DNA from: Atherix ibis | Taxonomy: Eukaryota > Arthropoda > Insecta > Diptera > Athericidae | NCBI GenBank assembly: GCA_958298945.1 | Contig: OY282609.1 | Location: 32,709,212 to 32,773,211 of the forward strand | DNA: 64,000 bases | Direction of reading: 5' to 3' | Shown here: positions 22,684 to 34,402 of the stretch, one piece after another | How the letters are laid out: the number at the start of each line of letters is the position of its first letter | Numbering within the stretch: the first letter of the stretch is position 1 | Translations under genes and position numbers: made by a program | Notes under the pieces: generated by a model | Database searches by the model: none | Seen by the model: the letters and a program-made list of their open reading frames with translations, nothing else | Told to the model about the DNA's origin: nothing

Positions 22684-25600
22684 CTGCAACGTGTCAATAC
22701 CGAAGAGTACTCAGATCACTTTTTTCTTACGCATCCCAGTCCTTACAATCGAAGAACCGCCGTAAAATTATATTCTTATATAAATCTGACTCTTGGGTTC
22801 ATAATTTGTGCATTTACCTTTCCCATAAAATCCCACTATTATAAGAAAACTTTCTTCAGCTACTCTCGCTAAAAAGTACTCTTTAGAAAATGGCCCTGAG
22901 ATTTATTAAAATTTTAATTTATGATGCAAATCTGCTGCTTTCTAGAATATATTTTTCTTATAGTTGAAAATATAGAATAAATAATATTTTTTTGTCTGTA
23001 ATAAAAATTACAGAAATTTCTCAATTAAGTAAAGATATAATATGATATGATATATCCGTTAGGAGGTACGAGAGTAATTATACTGACTGATAAACAACTC
23101 CTCTAATGGCAAATGGTTAGAGTCTTTGTATAATTACTGTCGTATATCCAAAGTTCAGATTTAAATAAATCTGATTAAGTTCAAGATTATAAACATGAAA
23201 ATTATTTTTTGGCAATTTTTTATTTAACAAACATTTCACATGATAATAAAGTAATGCGTAACCCAAGTCCATTAAACAAAAGCGATCTTGATTTGTACAT
23301 AACCCAAGAGTTCACTTAAAAGTGTAAACGCTTCGGATTGCAGGTAAAAATTATACACATCAACAACCACGGTGATTCTCTTTGGAGACATTTAAAGAAC
23401 CGTTTCTGATAAAATTTGAACGAACAGAAAAACCAAACCAACAATTTATGCTAAAGATAGAATTTGCTAGTGAATATTTTATTTAGATAGCGGTGGTTAG
23501 ATTAGGCTTAAGTTGATTTAGTTGGACACAAACAAATTAGGCAGACATGCTGGAAGAATTATTAATGATCGAAACGAGCCGAAATGAACGGACAGCCAAC
23601 ATTAGTCCGGAAATTGTTTGTCTAAACGGGAATATTTTTTTCGTTCTTTCTCCAAAAACCATATAAATTCGGATATACTTTGCGGTGTCATAAATGGGTC
23701 CCTCTTCTCTTCCACAGGCTTAGTTTTAATTTTCATTAGTGTGTGACTGACTACGTTTCACATTCGCATATCTTAAATTCGTTTTAGTAATTTTTTTCTT
23801 TTTTCTAGCTAATCATAATGTATAAAATTGGATTGTTTGATTACTTTTGGAAGTAGGAGAAGATAATATCTATTAAAATGAAAAAATAATTATTAGCTTG
23901 AGGTTACGTGGAAAGGTTTTTTCTTGATCTAGAGTATTGAACTTATACTCCAATCTAGTCTAGTCCAAATTTTTACTGAAATTCTGGATCTCAGTGAAAA
24001 ATTCCACATATTATTTGGTTGTTTTGTTTACATCCATGTCCAAGGAACCTTACATACAAGCAAGCAAACAAAACACAATTTTCCTTATTTTTGGGTTTTT
24101 TTATTTTTTCCTCGAATTTTTTAATAAAAAAATTAAAATAAAAACCAGAGTTTTTCTTAAAGTTTTTTAAAGTAAACAAAAAAAAAAGTAGCAATTTTTT
24201 AAAAATGTCTTTTTAGCAATTTCTTTATCTTTAATTAAAAAAACCAAAATTGTCTGTAACGTAAAAAGTACAAAATAATTTTTGAAAATTTTTTAAAATC
24301 GGAAAAAAAATTAAAATTATAATAAAATTAAAAAAAAACAGAAAAAATGCAACGAAATTCAAAATAAAAATCTGCACACACCCAACACCAAACCCCCCCC
24401 CCCCCCCCTTCCGTCCTCACATCCAAACATATAATTAATTTCAGTTAAAAAAAGGAGCATTTTTATGAACTTTTTAAAAAAAATTTCAAGTTTCTAATAT
24501 TTTATCTTTATTTTCCCCATCAACAATTTCTACAGAATTACAAATCGAAATTAAATTCCAAATAAAAATCAAAAATAAAAAGTAAAAAATTGTACCGTTA
24601 ACGTAAAAAAAGCTCAAAATTCTTTTTTAAAATATTTTGTAAATAAAAAACAAAAAAAAATGCGAACGAAAGAAAACTGTGTACACAACCGCTACCCCTC
24701 CCCAACCCTCTATATACCAATAATTTCCGATAGCACGACCCATTCTCCTTCTATGCAATATTGCCAGATCGCTCTCAGTCAGTCAACTCTAGGAAAAATT
24801 ATGGCGCCCTCTAAAGTAGCTACTTTAAAAAAAGTACAATTAAGAAAATCAGTAAATATAGCCTAAATAAACCCATCATATTTATTATCATAAAAGCCTA
24901 TTTAAATAAGATAATCAACCAAAAACATGCAATAAATTTTAATCAATTTACGCTAAAAGTAAAGTGATAAACATATTGTGAAATTACGCAAAAACTAAAA
25001 AAATATATGTAAATATATTTTTTTATAAATAAACTTAAAGTTTATGGTTTCTTTTTTTTATGGCAAGTCATGATAATAAATTCTATTTAATATTTAAGAA
25101 AATAAATATTTACTTTTATTCAAGGACAATTTTTAATCAAAAATGGTAATAAATATTTTTGTATCTGAGTTTTCTTTTTTAACTTAATTTTTTATAAAAG
25201 ATTTATTTATCTTTGTTCGTATGAGGTTTTTTATCAAAAAAAAAACAACAAAAACAAAAACAAGACAACAACTTCCAGATAAATAGTGTTTTGCATGGAA
25301 AAGATATAAACGAAAACTAATCGTTTTTTAATTTTGCAACAAAATTTGTGCAATACGGTAACAGTAGCACCAACATAACGAAACTTTAACCAAATCTACT
25401 CATGATAATTACAATAATGGCTGAGGTTCTGAAGATAACTGAACCGTAGAAACCGAACCCAAATAGAAGCTTTTACATTGTTGACAGATTATTGATCACT
25501 TGTCTGATTTCCAAAAGTACCGTTTTAATGGAACCTATTGTTATAACTGTGATCTAATGGTTGCTACCACCCATTTCCCCTCAAATGCGCAGACTTTAAT

Positions 25601-26228
25601 AATATGCTGAGGAGGGACTCTCAAACGACCGACTGACTATATCTGAAATTCGAAATCTTTGTCTAGTCGTATTTGAAAATTAGTTAAGGTAGCAAAACAC
25701 CTTTTCCTAATGATGATGGTGGTAACGAAAATGATCGCTAAACGAAATGGTACAACTATAATAGACCTCGTTTAACAATATCGACGATAGACATTTCATA
25801 GTTTCTAATTATGAAATAATTTCTAATTTTTTTTCTTATTCGTATTTTAATATTTATAACGTAAATAGATGGATAATTATAGTACACGTGATATGGCTTC
25901 AAAAAGTCATTTGAATTTTGTATATAATATGTTGAGGAGAAATTTTGGAAAATGATCTCTGGTAAATGGTACTTTTAAGAAACAAAGAAACTTATTCTAC
26001 CATAAAATTAACAAATAAAGTTAAAAAGATAATAATTATTTAAACTTATTTATGTAACATAAAATCTCTGCTTTTGAAAAGCTTTAAATTTCATTATATG
26101 TACTATTAGACGCGATAATTTTCTATAACGATCTTAATTTGTCATTAAAATTTAGGTCAAAAAATTTAGGGCTGGTCTTGTTTGGGGTACTAAAGATCTA
26201 AATTTTTTTTTACAACGAAAATCTTGTA
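22684..26228. other. non-coding stretch with a C homopolymer
   Basis: No supported gene. A run of 16 C lies at about 24393-24408 in A/T-rich low-complexity DNA (24060-24660). The interval 24700-24840 is less AT-rich, contains two overlapping TCAGTC initiator-like hexamers (24775-24784) and a 21-codon frame from ATG 24801, but no DPE at +28. A segment at 25646-25670 is the inverted match of 26450-26468 (see findings). Confidence 0.45.
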
Positions 26229-26681
26229 TTTATGATTATTAAAAGGAGGAATGGGCAGTTTTTGCATTTGATTAAATCACCGTTCAATCAGGAATGGAAA
26301 TGGTTGGCAATCTCTACTTAGATCGGTCTCAGCAACCCGCACAATATTGTTTCTAATAAGATTCAGTATCTCGTAGCGCTCCTAAATCCGAGAGCTACCT
26401 TTCCTAGTCCCAATTTTTTTCCAGCCCTGTTTTTATTAACGATAAATACGACTAGACAAAAATTTCGAATTTATGATTATTAAAAGGAGGAATGGGCAGT
26501 TTTTGCATTTGATTAAATCACCGTTCAATCAGGAATGGAAATGGTTGGCAATCTCTACTTAGATCGGTCTCAGCAACCCGCACAATATTGTTTCTAATAA
26601 GATTCAGTATCTCGTCGCGCTCCTAAATCCGAGAGCTACCTTTCCTAGTCCCCATTTTTTTCCAGCCCTGTTTTTTATTAA
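26229..26681. repeat. nearly identical 211-bp direct repeat pair
   Basis: Copies 26229-26439 and 26470-26681 (start TATGATTATTAAAAGGAGGA) differ at only about three positions, separated by 30 bp (CGATAAATACGACTAGACAA...). No protein is recognised. The high identity against a heavily decayed background points to a recent duplication, or to an assembly artefact. Confidence 0.85.
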
Positions 26682-26717
26682 GCTGTCTTTTTTTATCTAC
26701 CTTCCTTTCACAATCCG

Positions 26718-27803
26718 TTTGGGGGGGTTGGATTGGAGAAACATCGGAATTTCTTGTACCGATGAAAAAGCACCTTAGTGGAGTGCGCTTAATCACGGTT
26801 AGCCATCCAGCTGCAGGTGTCTCCAAGTTTTTGAAGACTTAGAGGAAACACTATTTTTCGAAGCTTTCAAGAACGTCTTTTTGAAAAGAAGTTTTTGAAA
26901 AGCTACCCATTTTCATCAGTTTTTGATGTTGAGGGTCTTCCATTGCTTCTCGGTCTTCAAAAACTGTTTTATGCCATCGAAAAATTTGGGCTTTTCATAA
27001 GGAATGTCCCCTGAAAACTTTTTTTTAAAGTCAAACTTGCAGATTCACTAAGCTTTACATATAATTTAATCGCGCATGGTTGTTACGAATTTAGCTGATC
27101 CATTTTTGGCAGGACCGGGGATTTACCTAATCCAAAGGCAATTCTGATACTGATCATAATTTGAGAAAGATCTAACCTACGAGGCATAATAGAAACCTTG
27201 GGGGAGGGGGGGGGGTGTGTGTTTGGAGAAACACTGGTATACCTTGGACCGATAAAAGCAAATTGGTGGAGTTCGCTTTGTCGCGGTGGACCATCCAGGT
27301 GTCTCCAAGTTTTTGAATGCTCAGAAGAAGTGTGTTTCTAATGCGAAACTCTCTTTTTCGAAGCTTTCAAGAACGTCTTTATAAAAAACAGTTCTTGAAT
27401 AGCTCCACATTCTCATCACTTTTCGATGTTGAGGGCCTCCCCGATCAAAGTTTGTTTTCCATTGCTTCTCGTTTTTGGAAAACCATTTTATGTCATCGAA
27501 AAACTTGAGCTTTTCATAAAGAATGTCCCCCGAAGGCTCGTGGAAACTTTTTCATAAGGAATGTCCCAAGAAGTTCGTATTGGGCTTTTCATAAGGAATG
27601 TCCCCTGAAAGTTCGTAGAAACTTTTTTTAAAGTCAAACTCACAGATTCACTTAGCTTAACACAAAATTTAATCGCGCATGGTTGCTACGAATTGAGCTG
27701 ATCCATTTTTGGCAGGATCGCGGGTTTACATAATCCGAAGGCAATTCTGATACTGATTGTAGTTTGAACAATATCTGACCTAACTGGCCTAATAGAAACC
27801 TTC
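26718..27803. repeat. diverged tandem duplication of a roughly 490-600 bp unit
   Basis: Unit one (26718-27200) and unit two (27204-27803) align along their length: both start after a G run with TGGAGAAACA, share CAGGTGTCTCCAAGTTTTTG, TTTCGAAGCTTTCAAGAACG, TTAATCGCGCATGGTTG, and end with AATAGAAACCTT. Unit two is longer because a short motif (CTTTTCATAAGGAATGTCCC) occurs three times at about 27508-27610. No domain is recognised on either strand, and the - frame at 26623-26826 gives no family match by eye. It may be part of an unidentified transposon or satellite. Confidence 0.75.
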
Positions 27804-28611
27804 TAGCTGTAGTTGATACTCGAACCGCGGGTATAGTCTTCGGACTACTACCAACATTTTAAGTAACCAGTTTGTAATCGGTAACTGTTTGTTAACCTAG
27901 AGATTACTGAATACGTTAGAGTTGGCTGGTCGCAAGGACACCTCCTTGGTGGAGTTAGATGAGACTCTTAACTGCTCAATGGCTTCATGTTAAGAACATT
28001 TGAGGGCGTAAAATAGAACTAAATGGCTACCATAGATAGAGTAAATGATTTGAGGTCAATACGTTAGAAGAAGGTTATTGTAGAGTAGGAATTAATCTGA
28101 GGAATGTGCGAAGGCATATGAAGAAGGGTTCTGAGGGTTTGGCGGGAAGTGAAAGAATTTGATAAAGCTGAGTAAGAAGGTTAAGACTGAAATAGCAGAA
28201 CAGGGCGCGCTGAATGGGCGCATCCTAATCTCTACGGTCATAGGTGATCTGTGGTATCATGCCTTATGTTGGGTATGGCACGTCAAATAATAGTAAAATA
28301 ATGTTCCCTTTGTCGTAACTTCACTTATCACGCTCGATAGTGTCGGACGAGGTTGAAATGTGCACTGCATTTCTTGAAGAGACAAATGTGGAGGAGAAGT
28401 TTGTAGTTTTTCCAGATTGCTTTTCAGTGTCAATATTTTTCTGCCACACCTAATAAGTCCAGATAAGCTTATATATGTAGTTCGTGTTAAACTCTGTTCG
28501 CATTTGTCATAAGGGCATACTAATACCTACATTTAGCTAATATTATAATTAAAAGTAAATTAGCTCTTGATAATTCTCAATATTATTTCTCATCAATTCT
28601 ACTCAATAAAT
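27804..28611. other. non-coding stretch, less AT-rich
   Basis: Contains no recognisable gene, although base composition is more balanced than the rest of the window (for example 27900-28260). Could be the remainder of the unknown repeat to the left or an old transposon. Confidence 0.4.
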
Positions 28612-28613
28612 TA

Positions 28614-29379
28614 CGAGGTCTGTTCAAAAAGTATCCCGAACTTTGAATTTCTGCGGGTTACGTATATTCGATTTTCGATTTTTTGTGGCGTTATGTTGGT
28701 ACTCATGTCTCTCACTTATGCCGACAAGTTCGGCCATTTTGAATGTTCAGTTAATTTTTGACAGCTGCTTTGCTTGCACGTGTTTTGGCTCGTCTTCGAT
28801 TTCTGCCCAGTTTCGACCAAAAACTTTGTTGGACTCTGTCCGCGACAACCCAAATTTGCTGTAGATGATCATCCCAATGGAAGCTGCCGCACAAGCCAAG
28901 ACCGAAACAAAGCGCGCTAAGTTCGGTCGAATGTGAAAGTTTTGCTTACAGTTTTCTTCGATTGCAGGGGTGTGGTGCATCATGAGTTTTTGACACAGGG
29001 TAGAATGGTCAATAAAGAATATTACCTGCAAGTTATGCGTAAGTTGCGCGAAGCAATCCGCCAGAAACGCCCGGATTTGTGGAAGAACAGAAATTGGCTT
29101 TTGCACCATGATAACGCCCTTGCTCACGCATCGTTGCTTGTGCCCGAATTTTTGGCCAAAAAGAACACACTATTAATTTCGCAGCCACCGTATCCAAGGT
29201 GAACCAAAACACGTGCAAGCAAAACAGCTGTCAAAAATTAACTGAAGATTTAAAATGGCTGAACTTGTCGGAATAAGTAAGAGACATGAGTACCAACATA
29301 ACGAAATAAAAAAATCGAAAATCGAATATACGTAACCCGCGGAAATTCAAAATTCGCGATACTTCTTGAACTGACCTCG
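28614..29379 (+). mobile_element. mariner element with long fold-back ends
   Basis: Flanked by TA (28612-28613, 29380-29381). The left end is the native family end plus about 190 bp of left internal sequence. The right end is an inverted copy of the same 190 bp (for example CCAAAACACGTGCAAGCAAA near 29205-29224 against TTTGCTTGCACGTGTTTTGG near 28767-28787). Between them lies a transposase slice: MKVLLTVFFDCRGVVHHEFL, KLREAIRQKRPDLWKN, LLHHDNALAH (second catalytic Asp, near 29100-29130). First and third Asp regions are absent. The inverted left ends are unlike the native right end seen at 468-1386. Confidence 0.88.
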
Positions 29380-29381
29380 TA

Positions 29382-31280
29382 TTCTTAGTTACTTACTTAT
29401 AAGAGTATGTTATTTAGACTTGTTGTATTGTTAGTAAATATTAAATTTCCTACTTTATAAATAATTTTAATTATTTATATAATATCTAACATAGAGAAGA
29501 AAAAAAAACGCTTACAGAATATTAAAAATAAACAGTTTATGAAAATGTATGAGAGGTTTACATTCCATAGAAAAAATATTCTTTTCCATTTCGAACAAAT
29601 GTTAGTACTCGTATAGTTTTTAAACAAGTTTTATTTTATTTTTCTCACCTGCGAGATCTACGATCTAAGAGTTTACAGCATGTGGCAATTCATATTTGTG
29701 CAAGTATGTTGGGTGTAATAAGATAATTCTCTTGTATCATAAGGCTGTGCAGAAAAATGCGGGAAGTATTATGTAACCAGTAACTCTATAGTGTTCTATT
29801 TTGTATGATTGGCTTAATGGTGACTTTTAACAAACAAAAAATAAATACTGAACACAAACGTTATTATGTGAAGATGGATGGATGGATGTGTGCAATATAC
29901 TATAAAGTTACCTGTGCATGGACTCGTAAAAGAAATATGGTATTCAAAATGTTTGAAAAAGAAAGTAAAACCTTTACTATACCTGTATATGTGGATACCT
30001 GTGGAGAGATGATTTATTTATTGTAAGTCTATACAAAAATAATAACAATAATTTTGTAGTCATTATTAAGTTAGCAAGTCGAAAGAATAGTCCGGCAATT
30101 GTACGTTCCAGCAATTTTCTTCCTACCTTACTTACCTTTGAGTGAAGTCAATGTCTGTCATTGTCGTACTTTTGTACGTAGGTAGATTCGAAGCCTCCAA
30201 TCGTAGGTAGCAAAAGATACTTAGCAAACTATGGAAAACTCAAATTACAACAGCAGAAGTTGACTCGTTTATAATACAACTTGACCGGTAACTATTTATT
30301 AACTATAACCCAATCAATTTGAGAACTTTACCATCATGTAAAGTTGAAGCATTTTCGTTATGTTGAAAAATGAAAACGTCCACAAAAATAATTGGACAGA
30401 AATATATCTCAATTACAATTGCAATTACGGAAAATTTCGAGAATATTATTACGGAAGAAAAGTGAAAGTTATCAAAATTTTCTTACTACGAGAAAGAAAA
30501 TCCAAACTGAGGAGAGTACAGTTCAAAACTTTCGAAATATTGTTTTTTAAACAAAAACAGTGAATTTAAAATTTATCTTATGAAACTACGACAATTATTG
30601 CAAAAAAATAATCAATTTTGGTGACAATTATTTCTAAAGTAAAAATATCATAAATTGTCTTGCAACATTTACAATTTTCATAAAGTTTTTTATTGAGAAA
30701 TCCCATTAATGATAAGAAATTTTTTAACATATTAATTAAAATTAATTATTTTTAATAGCTGTAGTGGAGCATTAAAATTGATCGTAAACGTTTTGCCAAT
30801 ATCTGTTATTATTAATGTTAAAAGATAAATAAAGTGAAAGATATTTTGAGTTTTTTTTTAAAAATTTTCATAATAATTAATACAATATATTACATGCAGT
30901 AGTTCTACTTAAATTTATCATTATGATTTTGTTGTTGACATTTTGGTAATTATGTTTGCTTCACATTGAGACATCGTCCATTTCTATTAAAATGATTAAA
31001 TATTTTGTGAAATTACAAAGTAAAATAAATTACTTCGGATAAAGTCTTCATAATATTTACTAACAGAAAAATTCTCTGCTTCTTCTATAGTGTAGGATGA
31101 TTTGTATTCAACGATATCATTCTTTTTAGTTAAATACAAAATTTATGATAAGAGGGCTGTATGATTAATACCTGGCCGTGACAAGAAAAAATCGTGTGTA
31201 TGTGTAAAATTTATTTTATTTTTCAACATTATCTATTCTTATCTCGCAGAATTGTGCCTATTCCTAAACTATTTAATTAT
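29382..31280. other. non-coding stretch
   Basis: AT-rich DNA. Two open frames (29805-30026 and 30360-30563, + strand) are long for this composition but show no domain or splice context, and I do not call them genes. Confidence 0.4.
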
Positions 31281-31289
31281 TCCACTTTA

Positions 31290-31640
31290 TTTATCATCGT
31301 TTGAGCCAAGTCTTATTCCGCTGAACCATTTTTTGTATATTCCGCAATTAGATAATATTCGCTGCGGGTTAAATCTGGTGAATACCATATTTTGGATGCC
31401 GAAGCAATTCGTATCCTAGTTCATGGAATTTTGCTCTGGCAAAATGAGGCCATGACTTTGTTGACCAATAAAGTTGCCTTTGCCTTCTCCGACGACTTTT
31501 CGTCTCTGAAAACCTACTTTTTGGAGTGTTCTTTGGTCTCTGGTATTTTTTTGATGAATTCATTTTTCGTCATCAGGTATGAATGGACGCCATTGTGCCT
31601 AAACATCGGCAAACATTATTTTGACGATGGCACACGTGCG
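31290..31640 (-). pseudogene. mariner transposase relic (third type)
   Basis: The - strand gives PETKEHSKK, a stop, then VFRDEKSSEKAKATLLVNKV and MASF (near 31450-31530), and HELGYELLRHPKY (near 31385-31425). These fit the mariner order PETKEQSKQW...KKAK...VMA.VFWD...HELGYELLPHPPYSPDLAPSDY. The region between VMASF and HELG is deleted, removing the second catalytic Asp, and the PPYSPD block is corrupted. No ends were found. The DNA at 31640-31860 may be its upstream part, but I cannot show it. Confidence 0.6.
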
Positions 31641-31869
31641 TGTTTATGGTCAATTATGAGCAATCGCGGCACCAATCTTACGGAAAGCTTCCTCATTAGA
31701 CTTAGCAATGGTGTTTGCTAAGAACCTAAGTGTCCCAAGAATAAATAAGGAATGGCAATCGTAATGTCCGTCCTGTACAGCAGTAGCTTGTGTTATGGTC
31801 AGAATTTTTGAGCGAAACAATTTACACTGACTGAAGTAGGCTCTATTAGCTGCCAACCAAGGGACTACT

Positions 31870-32306
31870 ACCCTTGATCCTAAATAGGAAAATAATTTGA
31901 CTCTAAGCTATAATCTCCTATTTGTATATGACAAGTGCTAATTGGTCTTGTTTTTGATGCCGATATTGCAACCATGCACATTATTTTACCTTCATTTATG
32001 TGCAGCCTAAGATTTTTCACCGCCTGCTCAATCTTGATGAAGGTCTCTCGTAGAGCTCTTTCTGATCGACATATAATGTCAATGTAATCCGCGTATTATA
32101 AAAGTTGAGAAGACCTTATAAGGATGGTATCCCTCATGCTTACCCCCTGAGTCACGAATCACTTTCTACAACGTCAGGTTACAGAGCACACACGAAAGTG
32201 CTGGAGACCATTGTGGCTGTAGTCATGGACAACCTAGTCAGTCTTATAAATTTTTCTGGGATGCCGAACTCTCTCGTGTCTGTGTAGAATTTTAATCTTC
32301 CTCTGC
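31870..32306 (-). pseudogene. non-LTR retrotransposon RT relic, downstream half (copy 3)
   Basis: Frames on the - strand give REFGIPEKFIRLTRLSMTTA (near 32200-32265), YADYIDII-type sequence with SERALRETFIKIEQAVKNL (near 32010-32100; the second Asp of YADD is Tyr), and LHINEGK, ASKTRPISTCHIQIGDYSLE and YFPYLGSRV (near 31870-32005). This is the palm and thumb of the same family as 58290-59165 (APKTRPISFSRIQIRDYSFE there). The reading is broken by shifts and stops. It continues on the other side of the rosa-like element at 33555. Confidence 0.7.
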
Positions 32307-32308
32307 TA

Positions 32309-33552
32309 TAGGGTGGACCATTGAAAAGCTGCATTTTAAAATGTAAATTAAAAAAACTTGTGTATATTTTTTTAAATTTCCGGTTTTATTAGAAAGATTG
32401 AACCTTGAAATTTAAGAATTAAACACAACATCATTTAAATGACTGCCACGGCTGGCCTTACAGTACCTCATTCGCTCGACCCAATTTTTCAGTACATTTT
32501 CGATTGTGTGGGCCTATATCTCTTCAATGGCAACTTTGATTTCGTGTTTCAAGGCCTCAATTGTCTCTGAGGCGGCCAATTGACTCAAATTACAGCTCCG
32601 AGGCGGCTAATTGACATCAAAATTTGGTCTGATTATTCGGTTTTCGAAAGCAGTGCCCAAAAGTTGGATTGTTACGTTGGCTATGTGGCCCCCTCCTGTT
32701 GAAACCAAATGTCGTCCATGCCATTCTCTTCAACTTTTGGAAAAAAAATCGTTGAGCATGCCACGATAGCGCTCACCATTAATCGTGACGGCGGCTCCTT
32801 CATCGTTTTCGAAGAAAAACGGGCCAATGATGCCTCCAGTCAGAAATCCGTACCAAACCGTGACTCGTTGTGGATGCATCGGCTTTTCCATGGTGACGTA
32901 TGGATTTTCTGAGCCCCAGATGCGACAATTTTGTTTGTTGATATACCCACCGAGGTGGAAATGGGCCTCATCCGAAAAGATGATTTTTCGGTAAAAATGC
33001 TAATCTTCGGCCAATTGATCTTGAGCCCATTGCGCAAACCGAAAACGCATCAGATGGTCTTGTGGCTTTAGTTGTTGGACTAATTGAAATTTGTAAGCTT
33101 TCATATGAGGTCTTTGTGCAAACTTCTCAACAGAGAAGTGCGGGAAATGTTCAATTCCTGAGAACGGTGACGAGTTGATGTTGATGGATGATCACGGACA
33201 TTTTCAGCAACGGCGGCAATATTCTCGGTCGTACGCACTGTATTAGAGCGGGAACGAGTTGCTTTGGCATTCGATCTTACTCGCTTCACGAATTTGTCCA
33301 CAAGTTGACGTGATGGCATTCGATCTTTGCTCACTTTTTTTTGTAAATTTCTCACAGTTTGGGTTGAAGAGTCACCATTTTGGAAGTAAGTTCTCAATAA
33401 TTCGCAGTTTTCTTCAAGCGAATGGATTACCATTTCATAAAATTCAGACTTTCAACTAACAAACTGTCAATTCGTGATGACATTTAACATTCAAGTATGT
33501 GTACTTCAAATAAATAGTGGTTCAAAATGAAACCGGTAGATGGACCACCCTG
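32309..33552 (-). mobile_element. rosa-like (DD41D-type) Tc1/mariner element with both ends
   Basis: The ends TAGGGTGGACCAT and (reverse complement) CAGGGTGGTCCAT are flanked by TA (32307-32308, 33553-33554). The transposase is on the - strand: N-terminal HTH part at 33101-33433 (MVIHSLEENCELLRTYFQNG..., HRSQELNISRTSLLRSLHKD), then after a frameshift MKAYKFQLVQQLKPQDHLM, FSDEAHFHLGGYINKQNCRI (first Asp), VTVWYGFLTGGIIGPFFFEN, and WFQQEGAT with Glu where the second Asp is expected, followed by a stop. The C-terminus (IENVLKNWVERMRYCKASRG, HLNDVVF) is present but the LTPLDYFLWG block is deleted. Inactive; it splits a non-LTR relic. Confidence 0.88.
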
Positions 33553-33554
33553 TA

Positions 33555-33720
33555 TTATAAGAGGTCTTAAAGTCGATGAACAGGGGGTAAATCGGTTGAC
33601 AATATTCCATCAGATTTTCCATCGACTACCGCTGGATGAATGTCTAATCTGTTGCTGATTTCCCTGGAGTGAAGCGTTTCTAATATGGACCAATAATTTG
33701 TGTGAATAAATTAAGCCTAA
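33555..33720 (-). pseudogene. non-LTR retrotransposon RT relic, upstream half (copy 3)
   Basis: The - strand reads MENLMEYCQPIYPLFIDFKT then SYN, directly abutting the rosa-like insertion. FIDFK.AYDS is the conserved first Asp-bearing block of reverse transcriptase palm in CR1/I/jockey-like elements. The matching downstream part is at 31870-32306, so the two pieces are one element interrupted at a TA. Confidence 0.65.
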
Positions 33721-34402
33721 TAAAAGACCAGAGAATATCTTATAGATGAGACTAAGCAGCGTAATGTTTCTATAATTCTGATGTCTCCTATTAAACCTTG
33801 ATTAAAAAGTTCAGTTTCCATATTGAAGTTTTTATTTTTAATTAACAAAAAATTCATTAAATCAAGGATAATTGATTTACAGTCAAATTTAACATACTCC
33901 CTGAAGGCATTTATTAAATAGAAAAATTGTAGTTAACTCTACTCCAGTTTATGACTTCCGAAAAATCGTTTATGTTTCAAATCCCGAAAACTAAAAACTA
34001 AATTAATTATTAAATGATTTGAAAAGAGAAATTGTCTAGACAAAACCATAAAAAGCCATCCAATAAATGCATTTCAGTCGAGTTGAATTGAAGAAATCTT
34101 GGACTAGCGCCAATGATTTCTCATAGAAAATTTTGTCCTACATATTTAAAATACCGTACAATGACCTTCTTGTCACTAAATGCTATTGCATACCAAATTA
34201 CCCAATCTACAAGTATTTGCCAAAATACCAAAAAAAATTATTAAATCAAAAATTTTAATATTTTATATTGAATAATGAAAATACATCCGTTGCCCAAATG
34301 GTTTTTTTTAAATTCAGTTTTAATTTATATAAAAATGCATTTTCTAATTAAACACTTTACACTGTATTACCCAGCTGTCAAATGGAAACTTGATAAAATT
34401 AT
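33721..34402. other. non-coding stretch
   Basis: AT-rich, no gene or repeat recognised, up to the target duplication AAAATTAT (34395-34402) of the next element. Confidence 0.5.

Noticed and set aside
24775..24866. Two overlapping initiator-like TCAGTC hexamers and a short ATG frame
   Set aside because: No DPE at +28 for either start, and the 21-codon frame looks meaningless.
29805..30026. A 73-codon frame with Cys and Trp residues
   Set aside because: No match to a known family by eye, no promoter or splice context; likely chance.
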